Of a DNA stretch of 64,000 bases, positions 1-9,117 are shown one piece after another. Positions within the stretch are counted from its first letter, which is position 1; each line of letters opens with the position of its first letter. This stretch comes from Desulfovibrio piger. GTDB lineage: Bacteria; Desulfobacterota; Desulfovibrionia; Desulfovibrionales; Desulfovibrionaceae. The stretch is taken from contig NZ_LT630450.1 of NCBI RefSeq assembly GCF_900116045.1, positions 124,001 through 188,000 on the forward strand. Direction: 5' to 3'. A program made the position numbers and the translations under genes. The notes below the pieces were generated by a model. It saw only the letters and a list, made by a program, of their open reading frames with translations, did no database searches and was not told where the DNA came from.

Positions 1-32
1 GCTGGCTGACGCCTGTGCTGCTAGAGCGTTAA
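1..32 (+). CDS. possible 3' end of an upstream gene
   Basis: Frame 3 is open from the window edge and reads ...WLTPVLLER followed by TAA at 30-32. Only ten codons are visible, so neither coding status nor function can be judged. Confidence 0.25.
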   Translation, partial: WLTPVLLER

Positions 33-150
33 GGGTGCGGCGGCCGATGGACCGGCCATACCGGTACGGAAAGGCCGTTTTGCCCATTTTTTTGTATGGG
101 AATACATCCTGCCATAAAAAGAATGAAATTTTCACTCCTGCGAGGACGAC

Positions 151-1068
151 ATGAAACTGACGGACATGCATATGTTTGACAAGGCCCGTGTGGTGGCCAA
201 GACCCTGGGCATCCAGGTATGCCTTTTCGTGGGCCTGCTGGTGCTGGTCTGGGGCAGCCAGGCATTCTACGGAGTCATCGATACCAAGAAATTCCCCCAG
301 GCCTACAGCGTGGGCGAGACCGCGAACCTGAGCGAGAACGACAAGGGCAAGCTGCTGGTGGATTCCATCACCAACCAGCTGCGCCGCGAGATGGGCTCCA
401 CCTTCGGCTGGACCATGAACGACATCATCTTCAACCGCTTCGTGCTGGATAACCGCGCCTACCGCCAGTACGGCGTCTACCATGCCACGCGCGTGCTCAT
501 GGACCTGTACTCCACCCAGATCGCCAAGCTGGGTTCCAATGACCGCGAAAGCGAGTTCCTGTACCAGGCCCGTCTCAACGGCTTTGCCGTGGACCCGCGC
601 AGCTTCATGTTCCCCTCGGCGGAAGGCTCCTACAAGAAGGCCCTGAAGCAGGTGGAGGACTACAAAAAGTCCCTGGATACCGGCAAGGGCACCTACAATT
701 GCCGCACTGACGACCTGTACGCGGCCCTGAACACGGTGGTGGGCGAGAACATGCTGGGCTACGCTCTGGGCCTGCTGGCCGATGCCCAGGACATCCCCTT
801 CTACACCCTGGACAACCGCATCTACGAAGTGCAGGGCATGGTGCTGGTCATCCGCGACTTCGTGAAGGCCCTGTACGACCTGTATCCCGAGATCGCCCAG
901 AAGAACAACGCCGAGAACATGGCCGCCGCCATGCAGTTCATGGACGACATCTGTACCTATGATCCCATGTACATCACCTCGTCCTTCAACTCCGGCGAAC
1001 TCATCATCTCCTATCTGATGTTCACCAAGAACCGTCTGGAAGACATCCGCGACAGCCTGCGCATCTAG
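151..1068 (+). CDS. DUF2333 family inner-membrane protein
   Basis: 305-residue protein with one N-terminal hydrophobic segment (about residues 20-40, IQVCLFVGLLVLVWGSQAF) and a long helical remainder with no catalytic motif that I recognise. Sequence and length match the DUF2333 family, found in many proteobacteria and of unknown biochemical role; it is probably anchored in the inner membrane with the bulk in the periplasm. The start at 151 follows a weak GCGAGGAC ribosome site. It stands alone, closed by a strong terminator. Confidence 0.75.
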   Translation: MKLTDMHMFDKARVVAKTLGIQVCLFVGLLVLVWGSQAFYGVIDTKKFPQAYSVGETANLSENDKGKLLVDSITNQLRREMGSTFGWTMNDIIFNRFVLDNRAYRQYGVYHATRVLMDLYSTQIAKLGSNDRESEFLYQARLNGFAVDPRSFMFPSAEGSYKKALKQVEDYKKSLDTGKGTYNCRTDDLYAALNTVVGENMLGYALGLLADAQDIPFYTLDNRIYEVQGMVLVIRDFVKALYDLYPEIAQKNNAENMAAAMQFMDDICTYDPMYITSSFNSGELIISYLMFTKNRLEDIRDSLRI

Positions 1069-1093
1069 CAGGACATCTCCCCCGCGAGCGGCA

Positions 1094-1125
1094 AGGCCGG
1101 AGCCCCAAAGGCTCCGGCCTTTTCG
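1094..1125 (+). terminator. rho-independent terminator after the DUF2333 gene
   Basis: An 11-bp stem (AGGCCGGAGCC pairing with GGCTCCGGCCT) with a short CCAAA loop is followed by a T-rich stretch (TTTTCGTT). It sits 26 nt after the stop codon of the upstream gene. Confidence 0.9.
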
Positions 1126-1340
1126 TTCATGGCGGGGCCGCATTTTCACAGGTGACGCCCGCAAGGCGCATTTTCATCACCAGAAAAGCATAAAGCGTGA
1201 CCTGCCGCCGGAAATCCCCCCAAAAGCGTGCACCATGCCGCAGTCTGGCAAGCCGCTTTATTTTATGTGGTTTTTCTTTGCACTTTTTATGAAAAGCTGG
1301 TATTTCTTGGCTGTATCTCATAGTTTGTTCAGGAGAGACA

Positions 1341-2381
1341 ATGAAAGCTGCTGCCATGAAAACCATTCACGTCAAGGACGCTGTCGGCAGCGTCCTCTGT
1401 CACGATATCACCAGGATCGTGCCCGGAGGGGACAAGGGGCCCGTGTTCCGCAAGGGGCATATCGTGAGGGAGGAAGACATCCCGACCCTTCTGGAGGTGG
1501 GCAAAGAGCATCTGTATGTGTACGAGCCGCAGGAGGGCGTGCTGCATGAGAATGAAGCCGCCCGGCGCATCGCGGCCGCCACGGCCGGGGCCAACATCAC
1601 GCTGAGCGAGCCCAAGGAGGGGCGCATCAACTATTCGGCGTCCTGTATGGGCCTCCTGCGGGTGGATGTCCCCACGCTGACCCGCATCAATTCGTTGGGA
1701 GAGATCACCCTGGCCACGCTGCACAGCATGCAGCAGGTCAGGCCGGGACAAAACCTGGCAGGCACCCGCGTGGTGCCCCTGCTCATCGAGGAAAGCAAGA
1801 TCGTGGCCCTCGAGCAGCTGGCCTCCCGTCCCGTGGTCGAGGTCCTGCCCCTGCAAAAGTTCAAGGTAGGCATCGTCACTACCGGCAGCGAAGTCTACAC
1901 GGGCCGCATCAAGGATGCCTTCGGCCCTGTGCTTCGGGACAAGTTCGCCCGCCTTGAATGCACCGTCATGGATCAGGTCTTCACCAGTGATGATGTGGAG
2001 ATGACCTCGTCAGCCATCAGCGGCTTCATCCGACAGGGAGCCGACATGGTGGTGGTGACCGGGGGCATGTCCGTGGACCCTGACGACAAGACCCCCGCTT
2101 CCATCCGTGCCGCTGGCGCGCAGGTGGTGAGCTATGGCGCACCGGTCTACCCCGGGGCCATGTTCCTGCTGGGCTATGTGCCCACGGCACACGGCCGCGT
2201 CCCCGTGCTGGGGCTGCCCGGCTGCGTCATGTATTACAAGGCCAGCATCTTCGAACTCGTAGTCCCGCGCCTTCTGGCCGGACTGGAGGTGACGGCCGGG
2301 GATATCGCCGGCATGGGCCACGGGGGCTTCTGCTCCGGCTGTGGCGAATGCCGCTATCCCGTCTGTCCGTTTGGAAAATAG
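1341..2381 (+). CDS. molybdopterin-binding protein (MoeA/MoaB-like domain)
   Basis: 346 residues. The central and C-terminal part carries the MoCF/MoaB fold signature: VGIVTTGSEVYTGRIKDAFGP at about residues 175-195, MVVVTGGMSVDPDDKTP at about 235-251, and a LGLPGCVMYYKASIFE substrate-loop-like segment near 295. The C-terminus adds a Cys-rich tail (CSGCGECRYPVCPFGK) that could bind metal. The family handles molybdopterin-type cofactors. The position 51 nt upstream of mop suggests a role in making or inserting the Mop cofactor. The start at 1341 is favoured by the AGGAGAG ribosome site; an alternative ATG lies at 1356. Confidence 0.85.
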   Translation: MKAAAMKTIHVKDAVGSVLCHDITRIVPGGDKGPVFRKGHIVREEDIPTLLEVGKEHLYVYEPQEGVLHENEAARRIAAATAGANITLSEPKEGRINYSASCMGLLRVDVPTLTRINSLGEITLATLHSMQQVRPGQNLAGTRVVPLLIEESKIVALEQLASRPVVEVLPLQKFKVGIVTTGSEVYTGRIKDAFGPVLRDKFARLECTVMDQVFTSDDVEMTSSAISGFIRQGADMVVVTGGMSVDPDDKTPASIRAAGAQVVSYGAPVYPGAMFLLGYVPTAHGRVPVLGLPGCVMYYKASIFELVVPRLLAGLEVTAGDIAGMGHGGFCSGCGECRYPVCPFGK

Positions 2382-2432
2382 ACGGCGCGGCAGCGACCGT
2401 CTCAACTTGCAAGCCGTTTCTAGGAGTCGCAT

Positions 2433-5162
2433 ATGGAAACGAAAACGCTTGTGGTCAATGGCATTCCCCGTCAGGTCCTGGTGGATTCCGACACCCTTCT
2501 CGTTGACGTGCTGCGCAACCAGCTGCAGATCACCAGCGTCAAGGTCGGTTGCGGGCAGGGCCAGTGCGGCGCCTGCTCCGTGATCCTCGACGGCAAGGTC
2601 TCCCGCGCCTGCATCGTCAAGATGCGCCGCGTGCCCGACCAGGCCCAGGTCACCACCCTGGAAGGCGTGGGGACCCCCGCCAACCTCCATCCCCTCCAGG
2701 AATCCTGGATGTTCCACGGTGCGGCCCAGTGCGGTTTCTGTACGCCCGGCTTCATCGTGTCCGCCAAGGCCCTGCTGGACTCCAACCCCGCCCCCAGCCG
2801 TGAAGAAGTGCGCGACTGGTTCCAGAAACATCACAATATCTGCCGCTGCACCGGCTACAAGCCCCTGGTGGATGCCGTCATGGACGCCGCCGCCGTCATG
2901 CGCGGTGACAAGGATATCGAAGAACTGCGCTACAAGCTGCCCGCCGACGGCCGCGCCTTCGGTTCGCGCCTGCCCCGTCCCAGCGCCCTGGTCAAGGTGA
3001 CCGGCCTGGCCGAGTACGGCGCCGACGCCGCCGTGCACATGCCGCCCGACACCCTGCACCTGGCCCTGGCCCAGGCCAAGGTCTCCCACGCCCTCATCAA
3101 GGGCATCGACACCTCCGAAGCCGAAAAGATGCCCGGCGTGGTCCGCGTGCTGACCCACAAGGACGTCAAGGGCAAGAACCGCATCACCGGCCTCATCACC
3201 TTCGCCGACAACAAGGGCGACGGCTGGGACCGTCCCATCCTCAACGACACCAAGGTGTTCCAGTACGGTGACGCCCTGGCCATCGTCTGCGCCGACAGCG
3301 AGGCCCACGCCCGCGCCGCCGCCGACAAGGTCAAGTTCGACCTGGAACTGCTGCCCGAATACATGAGCGCGCCCGAAGCCATGGCTCCCGACGCCATCGA
3401 GATCCATCCCGGCACGCCCAACATCTATTATGAACCCCACATCGAAAAGGGCGAGGACACCAAGCCCTTCTTCGACGATCCCGAAAACGTGGTGGTGGAA
3501 GACAGCTTCTACACCCAGCGTCAGCCGCACCTGAACATCGAACCTGACGTGGGTTACGGCTACCTGAACGAGCAGGGCCAGCTGGTGATCCACTCCAAGT
3601 CCATCGGCCTGCATCTGCATGCCCTGATGATCGCCCCTGGCCTGGGCGTGAAATTCCCCGAAGAACTGGTCATGGTGCAGAACACCACCGGCGGCACCTT
3701 CGGCTACAAATTCAGCCCCACCATGGAAGCCCTCATCGGCGTGGCCGTGCTGGCCACCGGCCGTCCCTGCCACCTGCGCTACAACTACCAGCAGCAACAG
3801 CAGTACACCGGCAAGCGTTCGCCCTTCTGGACCAAGGTGCGCATGGCCGCCAACAAGAAGACCGGCAAGATCATGGCCATGGAGACCGACTGGACCTGTG
3901 ACCACGGGCCGTACTCCGAATTCGGCGATCTGCTGACCCTGCGCGGTGCCCAGTTCATCGGCGCGGGCTACGGCATCCCCAACATCCGTGGCGACGGCCG
4001 TACCGTGGCCACCAACCACGCCTGGGGCGCGGCTTTCCGCGGTTACGGCGGTCCCGAATCGGAATTCCCCTCCGAAGTGCTCATGGACGAACTGGCCGAA
4101 AAGCTGGGCATGGATCCCTTCGACCTGCGCGAGCTCAACTGCTACAAGGAAGGCGACACCACGCCCACCGGCCAGAAGCCCGAGGTCATGAATCTGCCCA
4201 CCATGTTCAAGGCCCTGCGTCCCAAGTATGAGGCCGCCAAAGCCAGGGCCAAGGCCGAATCCACCGATGCCGTCAAGCGCGGCGTGGGCCTGGCCCTTGC
4301 CGTGTACGGCGCCGGTCTGGACGGCCCCGACTCCTCCGAAGCCTGGGCCGAACTGAACCCCGACGGCTCCGTGACCATCGGCAGCTCCTGGGAAGATCAC
4401 GGCCAGGGCGCCGACTCCGGCGCGCAGTGCACCGCCCATGAGGCCCTGCGTCCCATCGGCCTGCCTGTGGAAAAGATCCGCCTGGTCATGAACGACACCA
4501 GCAAGACCCCCAATTCCGGTCCTGCCGGCGGTTCCCGCTCCCAGGTGATGACCGGCAACGCCATCCGCGTGGCCTGCGAACAGCTGGTGGAAGCCATGCG
4601 CAAGCCTGACGGCGGCTTCTACACCTATGACGAAATGAAGGCCGAAGGCCGCGCCGTGCATCAGGACGGCAAGTGGACCGCCCCGGCCCGCGACTGCGGC
4701 AAGAACTGCCAGGGCGAACCCTTCTGCTGCTACATGTACGGCCTGTTCATGGCCGAAGTGGCTGTGGAAGTGGCCACCGGCAAGACGCAGGTGGAAAAGA
4801 TGACCATGGTGGCCGACATCGGTAAGGTGGTCAACCGTCTGATCACCGACGGCCAGCTCTATGGCGGTATCGCCCAGGGCATCGGCCTGGCCCTTACCGA
4901 AGACTACGAGGACATCAAGAAGCACAGCACCATGGCCGGCGCCGGTATCCCCACCATCAAGGATATCCCGGACGACCTCGAGCTCATCTACGTGGAGACC
5001 CCGCGTCCTGACGGCCCCTTCGGCGCCTCCGGCACGGGCGAGATCCCGCTGTGCGGCCCGCATCCGGCCATCATCAACGCCATCTACAACGCCTGCGGCG
5101 CGCGCGTGACCCATCTGCCCGCGTACCCCGAAAAGGTGTTGGCGGCCATGCCCAAGAAGTAA
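2433..5162 (+). CDS. mop: aldehyde oxidoreductase, molybdenum hydroxylase of the xanthine oxidase family
   Basis: 909 residues, the same size as and closely similar to Desulfovibrio gigas Mop. It oxidises aldehydes to carboxylic acids using a molybdopterin cytosine dinucleotide cofactor and two [2Fe-2S] clusters. The N-terminal plant-type cluster motif is GCGQGQCGACS (about residues 38-48); the second cluster uses CGFC (about 100) and CRCTGY (about 137). The molybdenum-binding domains follow, with GGTFGYKFSPT (about 420), AFRGYGGPES (about 535) and a C-terminal GASGTGEIPL containing the catalytic glutamate (Glu869 in D. gigas). There is no FAD domain, as in D. gigas Mop. It lies directly downstream of the molybdopterin-binding protein gene. 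Recognition is by remembered sequence similarity and motif content. Confidence 0.95.
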   Translation: METKTLVVNGIPRQVLVDSDTLLVDVLRNQLQITSVKVGCGQGQCGACSVILDGKVSRACIVKMRRVPDQAQVTTLEGVGTPANLHPLQESWMFHGAAQCGFCTPGFIVSAKALLDSNPAPSREEVRDWFQKHHNICRCTGYKPLVDAVMDAAAVMRGDKDIEELRYKLPADGRAFGSRLPRPSALVKVTGLAEYGADAAVHMPPDTLHLALAQAKVSHALIKGIDTSEAEKMPGVVRVLTHKDVKGKNRITGLITFADNKGDGWDRPILNDTKVFQYGDALAIVCADSEAHARAAADKVKFDLELLPEYMSAPEAMAPDAIEIHPGTPNIYYEPHIEKGEDTKPFFDDPENVVVEDSFYTQRQPHLNIEPDVGYGYLNEQGQLVIHSKSIGLHLHALMIAPGLGVKFPEELVMVQNTTGGTFGYKFSPTMEALIGVAVLATGRPCHLRYNYQQQQQYTGKRSPFWTKVRMAANKKTGKIMAMETDWTCDHGPYSEFGDLLTLRGAQFIGAGYGIPNIRGDGRTVATNHAWGAAFRGYGGPESEFPSEVLMDELAEKLGMDPFDLRELNCYKEGDTTPTGQKPEVMNLPTMFKALRPKYEAAKARAKAESTDAVKRGVGLALAVYGAGLDGPDSSEAWAELNPDGSVTIGSSWEDHGQGADSGAQCTAHEALRPIGLPVEKIRLVMNDTSKTPNSGPAGGSRSQVMTGNAIRVACEQLVEAMRKPDGGFYTYDEMKAEGRAVHQDGKWTAPARDCGKNCQGEPFCCYMYGLFMAEVAVEVATGKTQVEKMTMVADIGKVVNRLITDGQLYGGIAQGIGLALTEDYEDIKKHSTMAGAGIPTIKDIPDDLELIYVETPRPDGPFGASGTGEIPLCGPHPAIINAIYNACGARVTHLPAYPEKVLAAMPKK

Positions 5163-5223
5163 ATGGAACACTGACTGTCCGGGGGGCCGGTTCGCCGGTC
5201 CCCCGCCAGATGCAGACAAGGCT

Positions 5224-5256
5224 GACGGCATCCTGCTGGAGGGATGCCGTCTTGCC
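5224..5256 (+). terminator. hairpin between mop and the downstream oxidoreductase
   Basis: GACGGCATCC and GGATGCCGTC form a perfect 10-bp stem with an 8-nt loop; only a weak T stretch follows (CTTGCCC, then GTTTTT at 5264). A second GC-rich hairpin lies at 5183-5205. Together they could attenuate transcription between the very highly expressed mop and the rest of the cluster, or stabilise the mop mRNA 3' end. Confidence 0.5.
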
Positions 5257-5374
5257 CTGTACCGTTTTTCCTTTCCTGCCCGCCGCAGGCGTGCCGTGTG
5301 CCGTATCCGTCGCCTGTCTCCCTCATGGGGCGTGACGATGCGGGGCCCCTGCCCGCCGGCATCCCGAGGTCCCC

Positions 5375-7738
5375 ATGAGCATTTCCATGAACTGCCAGAG
5401 CGCGCTGCATGAAGTGGAATCCCGCTGCACGCAGGAGCGCCCGCCCCGTTGCCAGTCCCTGTGTCCGCTGGGGCTGGACGCGCGTGCCTTCCTTGGCCAT
5501 GCCGCCGAAGGCCGCTGGAGCGACGCCCGCAAACAGCTGGAGCGTTATTTGCCCTTGCCGGGCCTGCTGGCCCGCATCTGCGACCATCCCTGCGAGCAGG
5601 GATGCCTGCGCGGCGATCTGGGGGGCGCCGTCAACCTGCACGGGCTGGAGATCTTCTGCACGGAACATCTGGGCGTGCAGACCCGTTCCCTGCCCATGCC
5701 GCGCAAACAGAAGCGCATCGCCGTCATGGGTGCCGGGCTGGCCGGTCTGGTCTGTGCCTGGGATCTGGCCGGCAAGGGCTATCCCGTGACCGTCTTCCAT
5801 GCGGGCGCCCCCCAAGCGCAGCTGCTGGCCTGCTGGCCCGTGCTGGCCGGGGCGGGGGCCGCCGCCCTGGATGCCGAATGGGAGGCCCTGGGCCGCCGGG
5901 GCGTGCGCTTCGAACAGGTCATGACGGATGCGGCCCGCCTGCAGCAGGCTGCCGGGGAATACGACGGCGTCCTGCTGGATGCCGGTGCCCTGCCGGAACT
6001 GGCACCCGCGGAATCCGGCATGGACGCGCAGATCCTGCACTGGCGGGACAATATCTGCTGTGCGGGCTGGGCCAGCGTCACGCCCACGGGCCACCGTTTC
6101 GCGTCCGCGTCGCGGCAGGCGGGGCAGGGCAGGAGCGCTGCCCGGACACTGGAACGCCTGGTGGCCGGTGTGTCCCTGACCGCGGCCCGCGATACGGACG
6201 ACCGCAGTCTGTTCACCGAGCTGGACGGTATCGCGCCGGTGGAGCGGGTCCTGCCCGCTGCGGAAGGCTATTCCGAGGCCGAGGCCCGGCAGGAGGCCGG
6301 CCGCTGCCTGCAATGCCAGTGTCTGGTCTGTGTCAGGGCCTGCGTCTATCTGCAGAAGTACAAGGGCTATCCCCGCGTCTACGCCCGCCAGATGTACAAC
6401 AATGCGGCCATCGTCAAAGGCCTGCATCTGGCCAACAACCTCATCAACGGCTGCGCCCTGTGCGGGCAGTGCGAGGAACTGTGCCCCGAGAATTTCTCCA
6501 TGGCCGAGCTCTGCCTGAGCGCGCGGCAGGACATGGTGGATCGCGGCGTCATGCCGCCTTCGGCCCATGAATTCGCGCTGGAGGACATGGAAGCCGCCAG
6601 CGGCCCGGAATGCGCCCTGAGCATCAGGGGAGGGGAGGGCGGCTGGCTGTTCTTCCCCGGCTGCCAGCTGGCGGCCTCGCGCGGGGAGCAGGTGGAGGCC
6701 CTCTATGCCTGGCTGCGCGAGGCTCTGGCCGGGCAGGGCGAGTTCGCCCCCGGTCTGGAACGCGGGCCCGTGAGCCTGCTGCTGCGCTGTTGCGGCATCC
6801 CGGCACGCTGGGGCGGCCGTGAAGCGCTTTTTGCCCGACAGGTGCAAGAATTGCGGCGGCAGTGGGAGGAACTGGGCAGGCCGCGGATCATGGCCGCCTG
6901 CTCGTCCTGCCTCGCCGTCCTGCGCGAGGCCCTGCCCGAGGCGCGCGCCCTTTCCCTCTGGGAGGTGCTGGATGCCCTGCCGTGGCCCGAAGGCGTCCCC
7001 GGCGGTGCGGACGGGGGCACGCCGCTGACCATGCAGGATCCCTGCACGGCCCGGCACGACACGGCATGGCAGGACGCCGTGCGTTCATTGGCACGCAAGG
7101 CCGGCATGGTCCCGGAAGAGCCGCCGCAGGGGCGCGACAGGACGGCCTGCTGCGGGTACGGCGGCCTGGTCTGGTGCGCCCAGCCTGAACTGGCCGATGC
7201 CATGGCCGGTCATCGGGCCGGGGGGCTGCCGCATGCGGCCCTCAGCTCCTGCATCATGTGCCGTGACCGTCTGGCGGGCAGCGGCAAGCCCGGGCTGCAT
7301 CTGCTGGACCTGCTGCCGCAGCTGGCCCCGCTGGCCCACGGTCTGGAGCCGGAAAAGGGCCCCGGCCTTTCGGAACGGCGTGCCCGCCGCGCGGCCTTGC
7401 GCCGTCGTCTGGCCCGTGTCTGGCTGGGGCAGGAGACGGCCGAACCGGCCGCCGGGCGGCTGGACCTGATCCCCGGCCTGCTGGAAGAGCTGGAGCGCCG
7501 CCATATTCTGCTGGAAGATGTGAACGGGGCCGTGGCGGCCGTGGAAGCGGAAAAAGCCTATTTCGTGGATGCGGAAAGCGGCCATCGCCTGGGCGCGTGG
7601 CGGCCGCGCAACGTGACCTTCTGGGTGGAATACACGGAAGACGGCGGGCGCTGGCTGCTGCATGATGCCTGGTGTCACCGGATGCGCGTGCCGGGCAGCG
7701 GCGGCGTGCAGGAAAACGGCTGCTGCGGGGAGGCGTGA
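5375..7738 (+). CDS. pyridine nucleotide-disulfide oxidoreductase / dicluster Fe-S / CCG-domain fusion protein
   Basis: 787-residue multidomain redox protein. The N-terminal part resembles the Fe-S-binding region of glutamate synthase small-subunit-type proteins (Cys at CQSLCP, CDHPCEQGC). A Rossmann FAD-binding motif, AVMGAGLAGLVCAWDLAGKG, lies at about residues 115-135. Around residue 310 are two 4Fe-4S-type clusters (CLQCQCLVCVRAC and CALCGQCEELCPE). The last third carries heterodisulfide-reductase-like CCG segments (LRCCGIPARWGG, ACCGYGGL). The same fusion neighbours Mop-type genes in other Desulfovibrio. It probably shuttles electrons between Mop, or a product of this cluster, and a soluble carrier. 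The substrate is unknown. A second in-frame ATG lies at 5387. Confidence 0.8.
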   Translation: MSISMNCQSALHEVESRCTQERPPRCQSLCPLGLDARAFLGHAAEGRWSDARKQLERYLPLPGLLARICDHPCEQGCLRGDLGGAVNLHGLEIFCTEHLGVQTRSLPMPRKQKRIAVMGAGLAGLVCAWDLAGKGYPVTVFHAGAPQAQLLACWPVLAGAGAAALDAEWEALGRRGVRFEQVMTDAARLQQAAGEYDGVLLDAGALPELAPAESGMDAQILHWRDNICCAGWASVTPTGHRFASASRQAGQGRSAARTLERLVAGVSLTAARDTDDRSLFTELDGIAPVERVLPAAEGYSEAEARQEAGRCLQCQCLVCVRACVYLQKYKGYPRVYARQMYNNAAIVKGLHLANNLINGCALCGQCEELCPENFSMAELCLSARQDMVDRGVMPPSAHEFALEDMEAASGPECALSIRGGEGGWLFFPGCQLAASRGEQVEALYAWLREALAGQGEFAPGLERGPVSLLLRCCGIPARWGGREALFARQVQELRRQWEELGRPRIMAACSSCLAVLREALPEARALSLWEVLDALPWPEGVPGGADGGTPLTMQDPCTARHDTAWQDAVRSLARKAGMVPEEPPQGRDRTACCGYGGLVWCAQPELADAMAGHRAGGLPHAALSSCIMCRDRLAGSGKPGLHLLDLLPQLAPLAHGLEPEKGPGLSERRARRAALRRRLARVWLGQETAEPAAGRLDLIPGLLEELERRHILLEDVNGAVAAVEAEKAYFVDAESGHRLGAWRPRNVTFWVEYTEDGGRWLLHDAWCHRMRVPGSGGVQENGCCGEA

Positions 7739-7739
7739 T

Positions 7740-7955
7740 ATGAGTATCGGTCCCAGTTATGAACCTGACGGCGGCAGCTGGACCTGCGGCCGCTGCGGCT
7801 GCCCGCTGGAACAGGGCAAGGTGCAGGTCTTTTATCTCAACAGCGCCTTTGACGTCATGCTGCCGCGCTGTCCGCAATGCGGGCTGACCATGGTGCCCAA
7901 GTCGCTGGCCGAGGGCAAGATGCTGGAAGTGGAAGCCCTGCTGGAAGACAAGTGA
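7740..7955 (+). CDS. small Cys-rich redox protein (DVU_1557-like)
   Basis: 71 residues with two CxxC pairs, CGRCGCP (about 16-22) and CPQCG (about 45-49), as in rubredoxin-like or zinc-ribbon proteins. The start at 7740 has a good ribosome site (GGGGAGG, 7-nt spacing) and follows the preceding stop by one base. I recognise it as the small redox protein that accompanies the Mop cluster in Desulfovibrio. Whether the four cysteines bind iron or zinc cannot be read from sequence. Confidence 0.75.
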   Translation: MSIGPSYEPDGGSWTCGRCGCPLEQGKVQVFYLNSAFDVMLPRCPQCGLTMVPKSLAEGKMLEVEALLEDK

Positions 7956-8668
7956 GCCAGCTCTACACCCGGCCGGAATTCAGGCGCATCGCGGGCGAGC
8001 ACTGGCGTCCCGGCGGGACGGAGATCACGGACAGGCTGCTGGTCCTGGGACGGCGCTGGCATGATGCCGGGCCGGAGGGACGCATCCTGGACGTGGGCTG
8101 CGGGCCCGGCGGCAGTGTGCGCCATCTGCGGCAGCAGGGGCGGCGGGTCTGGGGCCTGGATACCGTGCTGCGTCCCCAGTGGCGTGCGGAAGCTCCGGCC
8201 GCGACCGGGGAATCGCCGTATCTGGTGGCCGATGCCTGCGCGGGCCTGCCCCTGCGGGACAGCGTGATGGACATGATTTTGTGCGAATGCGTGCTGTCCG
8301 TAGTGCCGGACGCAGCGGCCCTGCTGCGGGAGGCACGGCGCGTCGTGCGGCCGGGCGGCCTGCTGGCGTGCAGTGACCTGTACCGGCGCGGGGAAGATCG
8401 CGTCCTTATGCCGCAGCCCGCCGGCTGCGCGGCCGGGGCCCGCTCCCGTGCGGGCTGGACGGCGCTGTGCGAAGAGGCGGGCTTCACCGTCCGGCATTTC
8501 GAGGATGCCAGCCCGGCCCTGGCCCGTCTGGCCGCGGCGCTGGTCTGGTATGGCGACAGGCAGAGCCTGCGGGAATGGGGCCTGTGCGGTCCCGGCTGCG
8601 GCGGAGCGTCGGCCCGGCCCGGTTATGCGCTCTGGATCGCGCAAAAGGAGGAAGGATGCATCCCCTGA
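7952..8668 (+). CDS. class I SAM-dependent methyltransferase (DVU_1556/TrsM-like)
   Basis: 238 residues. Motif I of class I methyltransferases, LDVGCGPGG, is at about residue 44; the acidic motif II position follows at GLDT, and LRDSVMDMILCECVLSVV (about 100-118) is the post-motif region. I chose GTG at 7952 because it overlaps the preceding stop as GTGA, implying translational coupling, and longer in-frame extensions run inside the upstream gene. The substrate is unknown. Its constant company of a radical SAM protein and an acyl-adenylating enzyme suggests a small-molecule or cofactor pathway. Confidence 0.8.
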   Translation: MSQLYTRPEFRRIAGEHWRPGGTEITDRLLVLGRRWHDAGPEGRILDVGCGPGGSVRHLRQQGRRVWGLDTVLRPQWRAEAPAATGESPYLVADACAGLPLRDSVMDMILCECVLSVVPDAAALLREARRVVRPGGLLACSDLYRRGEDRVLMPQPAGCAAGARSRAGWTALCEEAGFTVRHFEDASPALARLAAALVWYGDRQSLREWGLCGPGCGGASARPGYALWIAQKEEGCIP

Positions 8669-9117
8669 TGATGGATCTTTTGCCGCTGGTGCGGCAGGGC
8701 TATTGCTGCAGCCAGCTGCTGGTGCAGCAGCTGCTGCAGGCCCAGGGCAGGGAAGTGCCGGATCTGGTGCGGGCCCTGCACGGCCTTTGTCACGGCATCG
8801 GCCAGTCCGGCGGGCCCTGCGGCCTGCTCACGGGCGGGGCCTGCGTGCTGGCCCTGCTGGCGGGCAAGGGCGCGGAAGGCGAGGAGGCCCATCCCATGCT
8901 GGCCCCCATGCTCAATGAGTACGCCGGCTGGTTCTATGAGCGTACGGCGGCCTACGGCGGCCATTCCTGCGACCAGGTGGCGGCCGGGCTGGGGGCGCGC
9001 ACGGCGGGGAGCGCGGAGCCCGATCCCGTGGCCTGCGGCGACCTGCTGGCCGAATGCTGGGAAAAGATCCTGGAACTCATCCAGACCTACGATCTGGATT
9101 TCATGGCCCATGCCTGA
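8656..9117 (+). CDS. C_GCAxxG_C_C family protein
   Basis: 153 residues. The pattern CCSQLL near residue 15, then CHGIGQSGGPCGLLTGG (about 45-61) and a late Cys pair fit the C_GCAxxG_C_C family, thought to bind a redox cofactor or metal through conserved cysteines. A strong AAGGAGGAAGG ribosome site directly precedes ATG 8656, which overlaps the methyltransferase gene by 13 nt. This makes a much longer upstream reading of the frame unlikely. Function in the cluster is unknown; an electron-carrier role is an inference. Confidence 0.8.
   Translation: MHPLMMDLLPLVRQGYCCSQLLVQQLLQAQGREVPDLVRALHGLCHGIGQSGGPCGLLTGGACVLALLAGKGAEGEEAHPMLAPMLNEYAGWFYERTAAYGGHSCDQVAAGLGARTAGSAEPDPVACGDLLAECWEKILELIQTYDLDFMAHA

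Noticed and set aside
1230-1340. Sigma54 promoter before the molybdopterin-binding gene
   Set aside because: TGGCA occurs, but no GG-N10-GC spacing is present.
2010-5231. 1073-codon open frame on the minus strand
   Set aside because: It is the antisense of mop, and its His/Gly/Val-rich composition is what GC-rich codon bias produces on the opposite strand.
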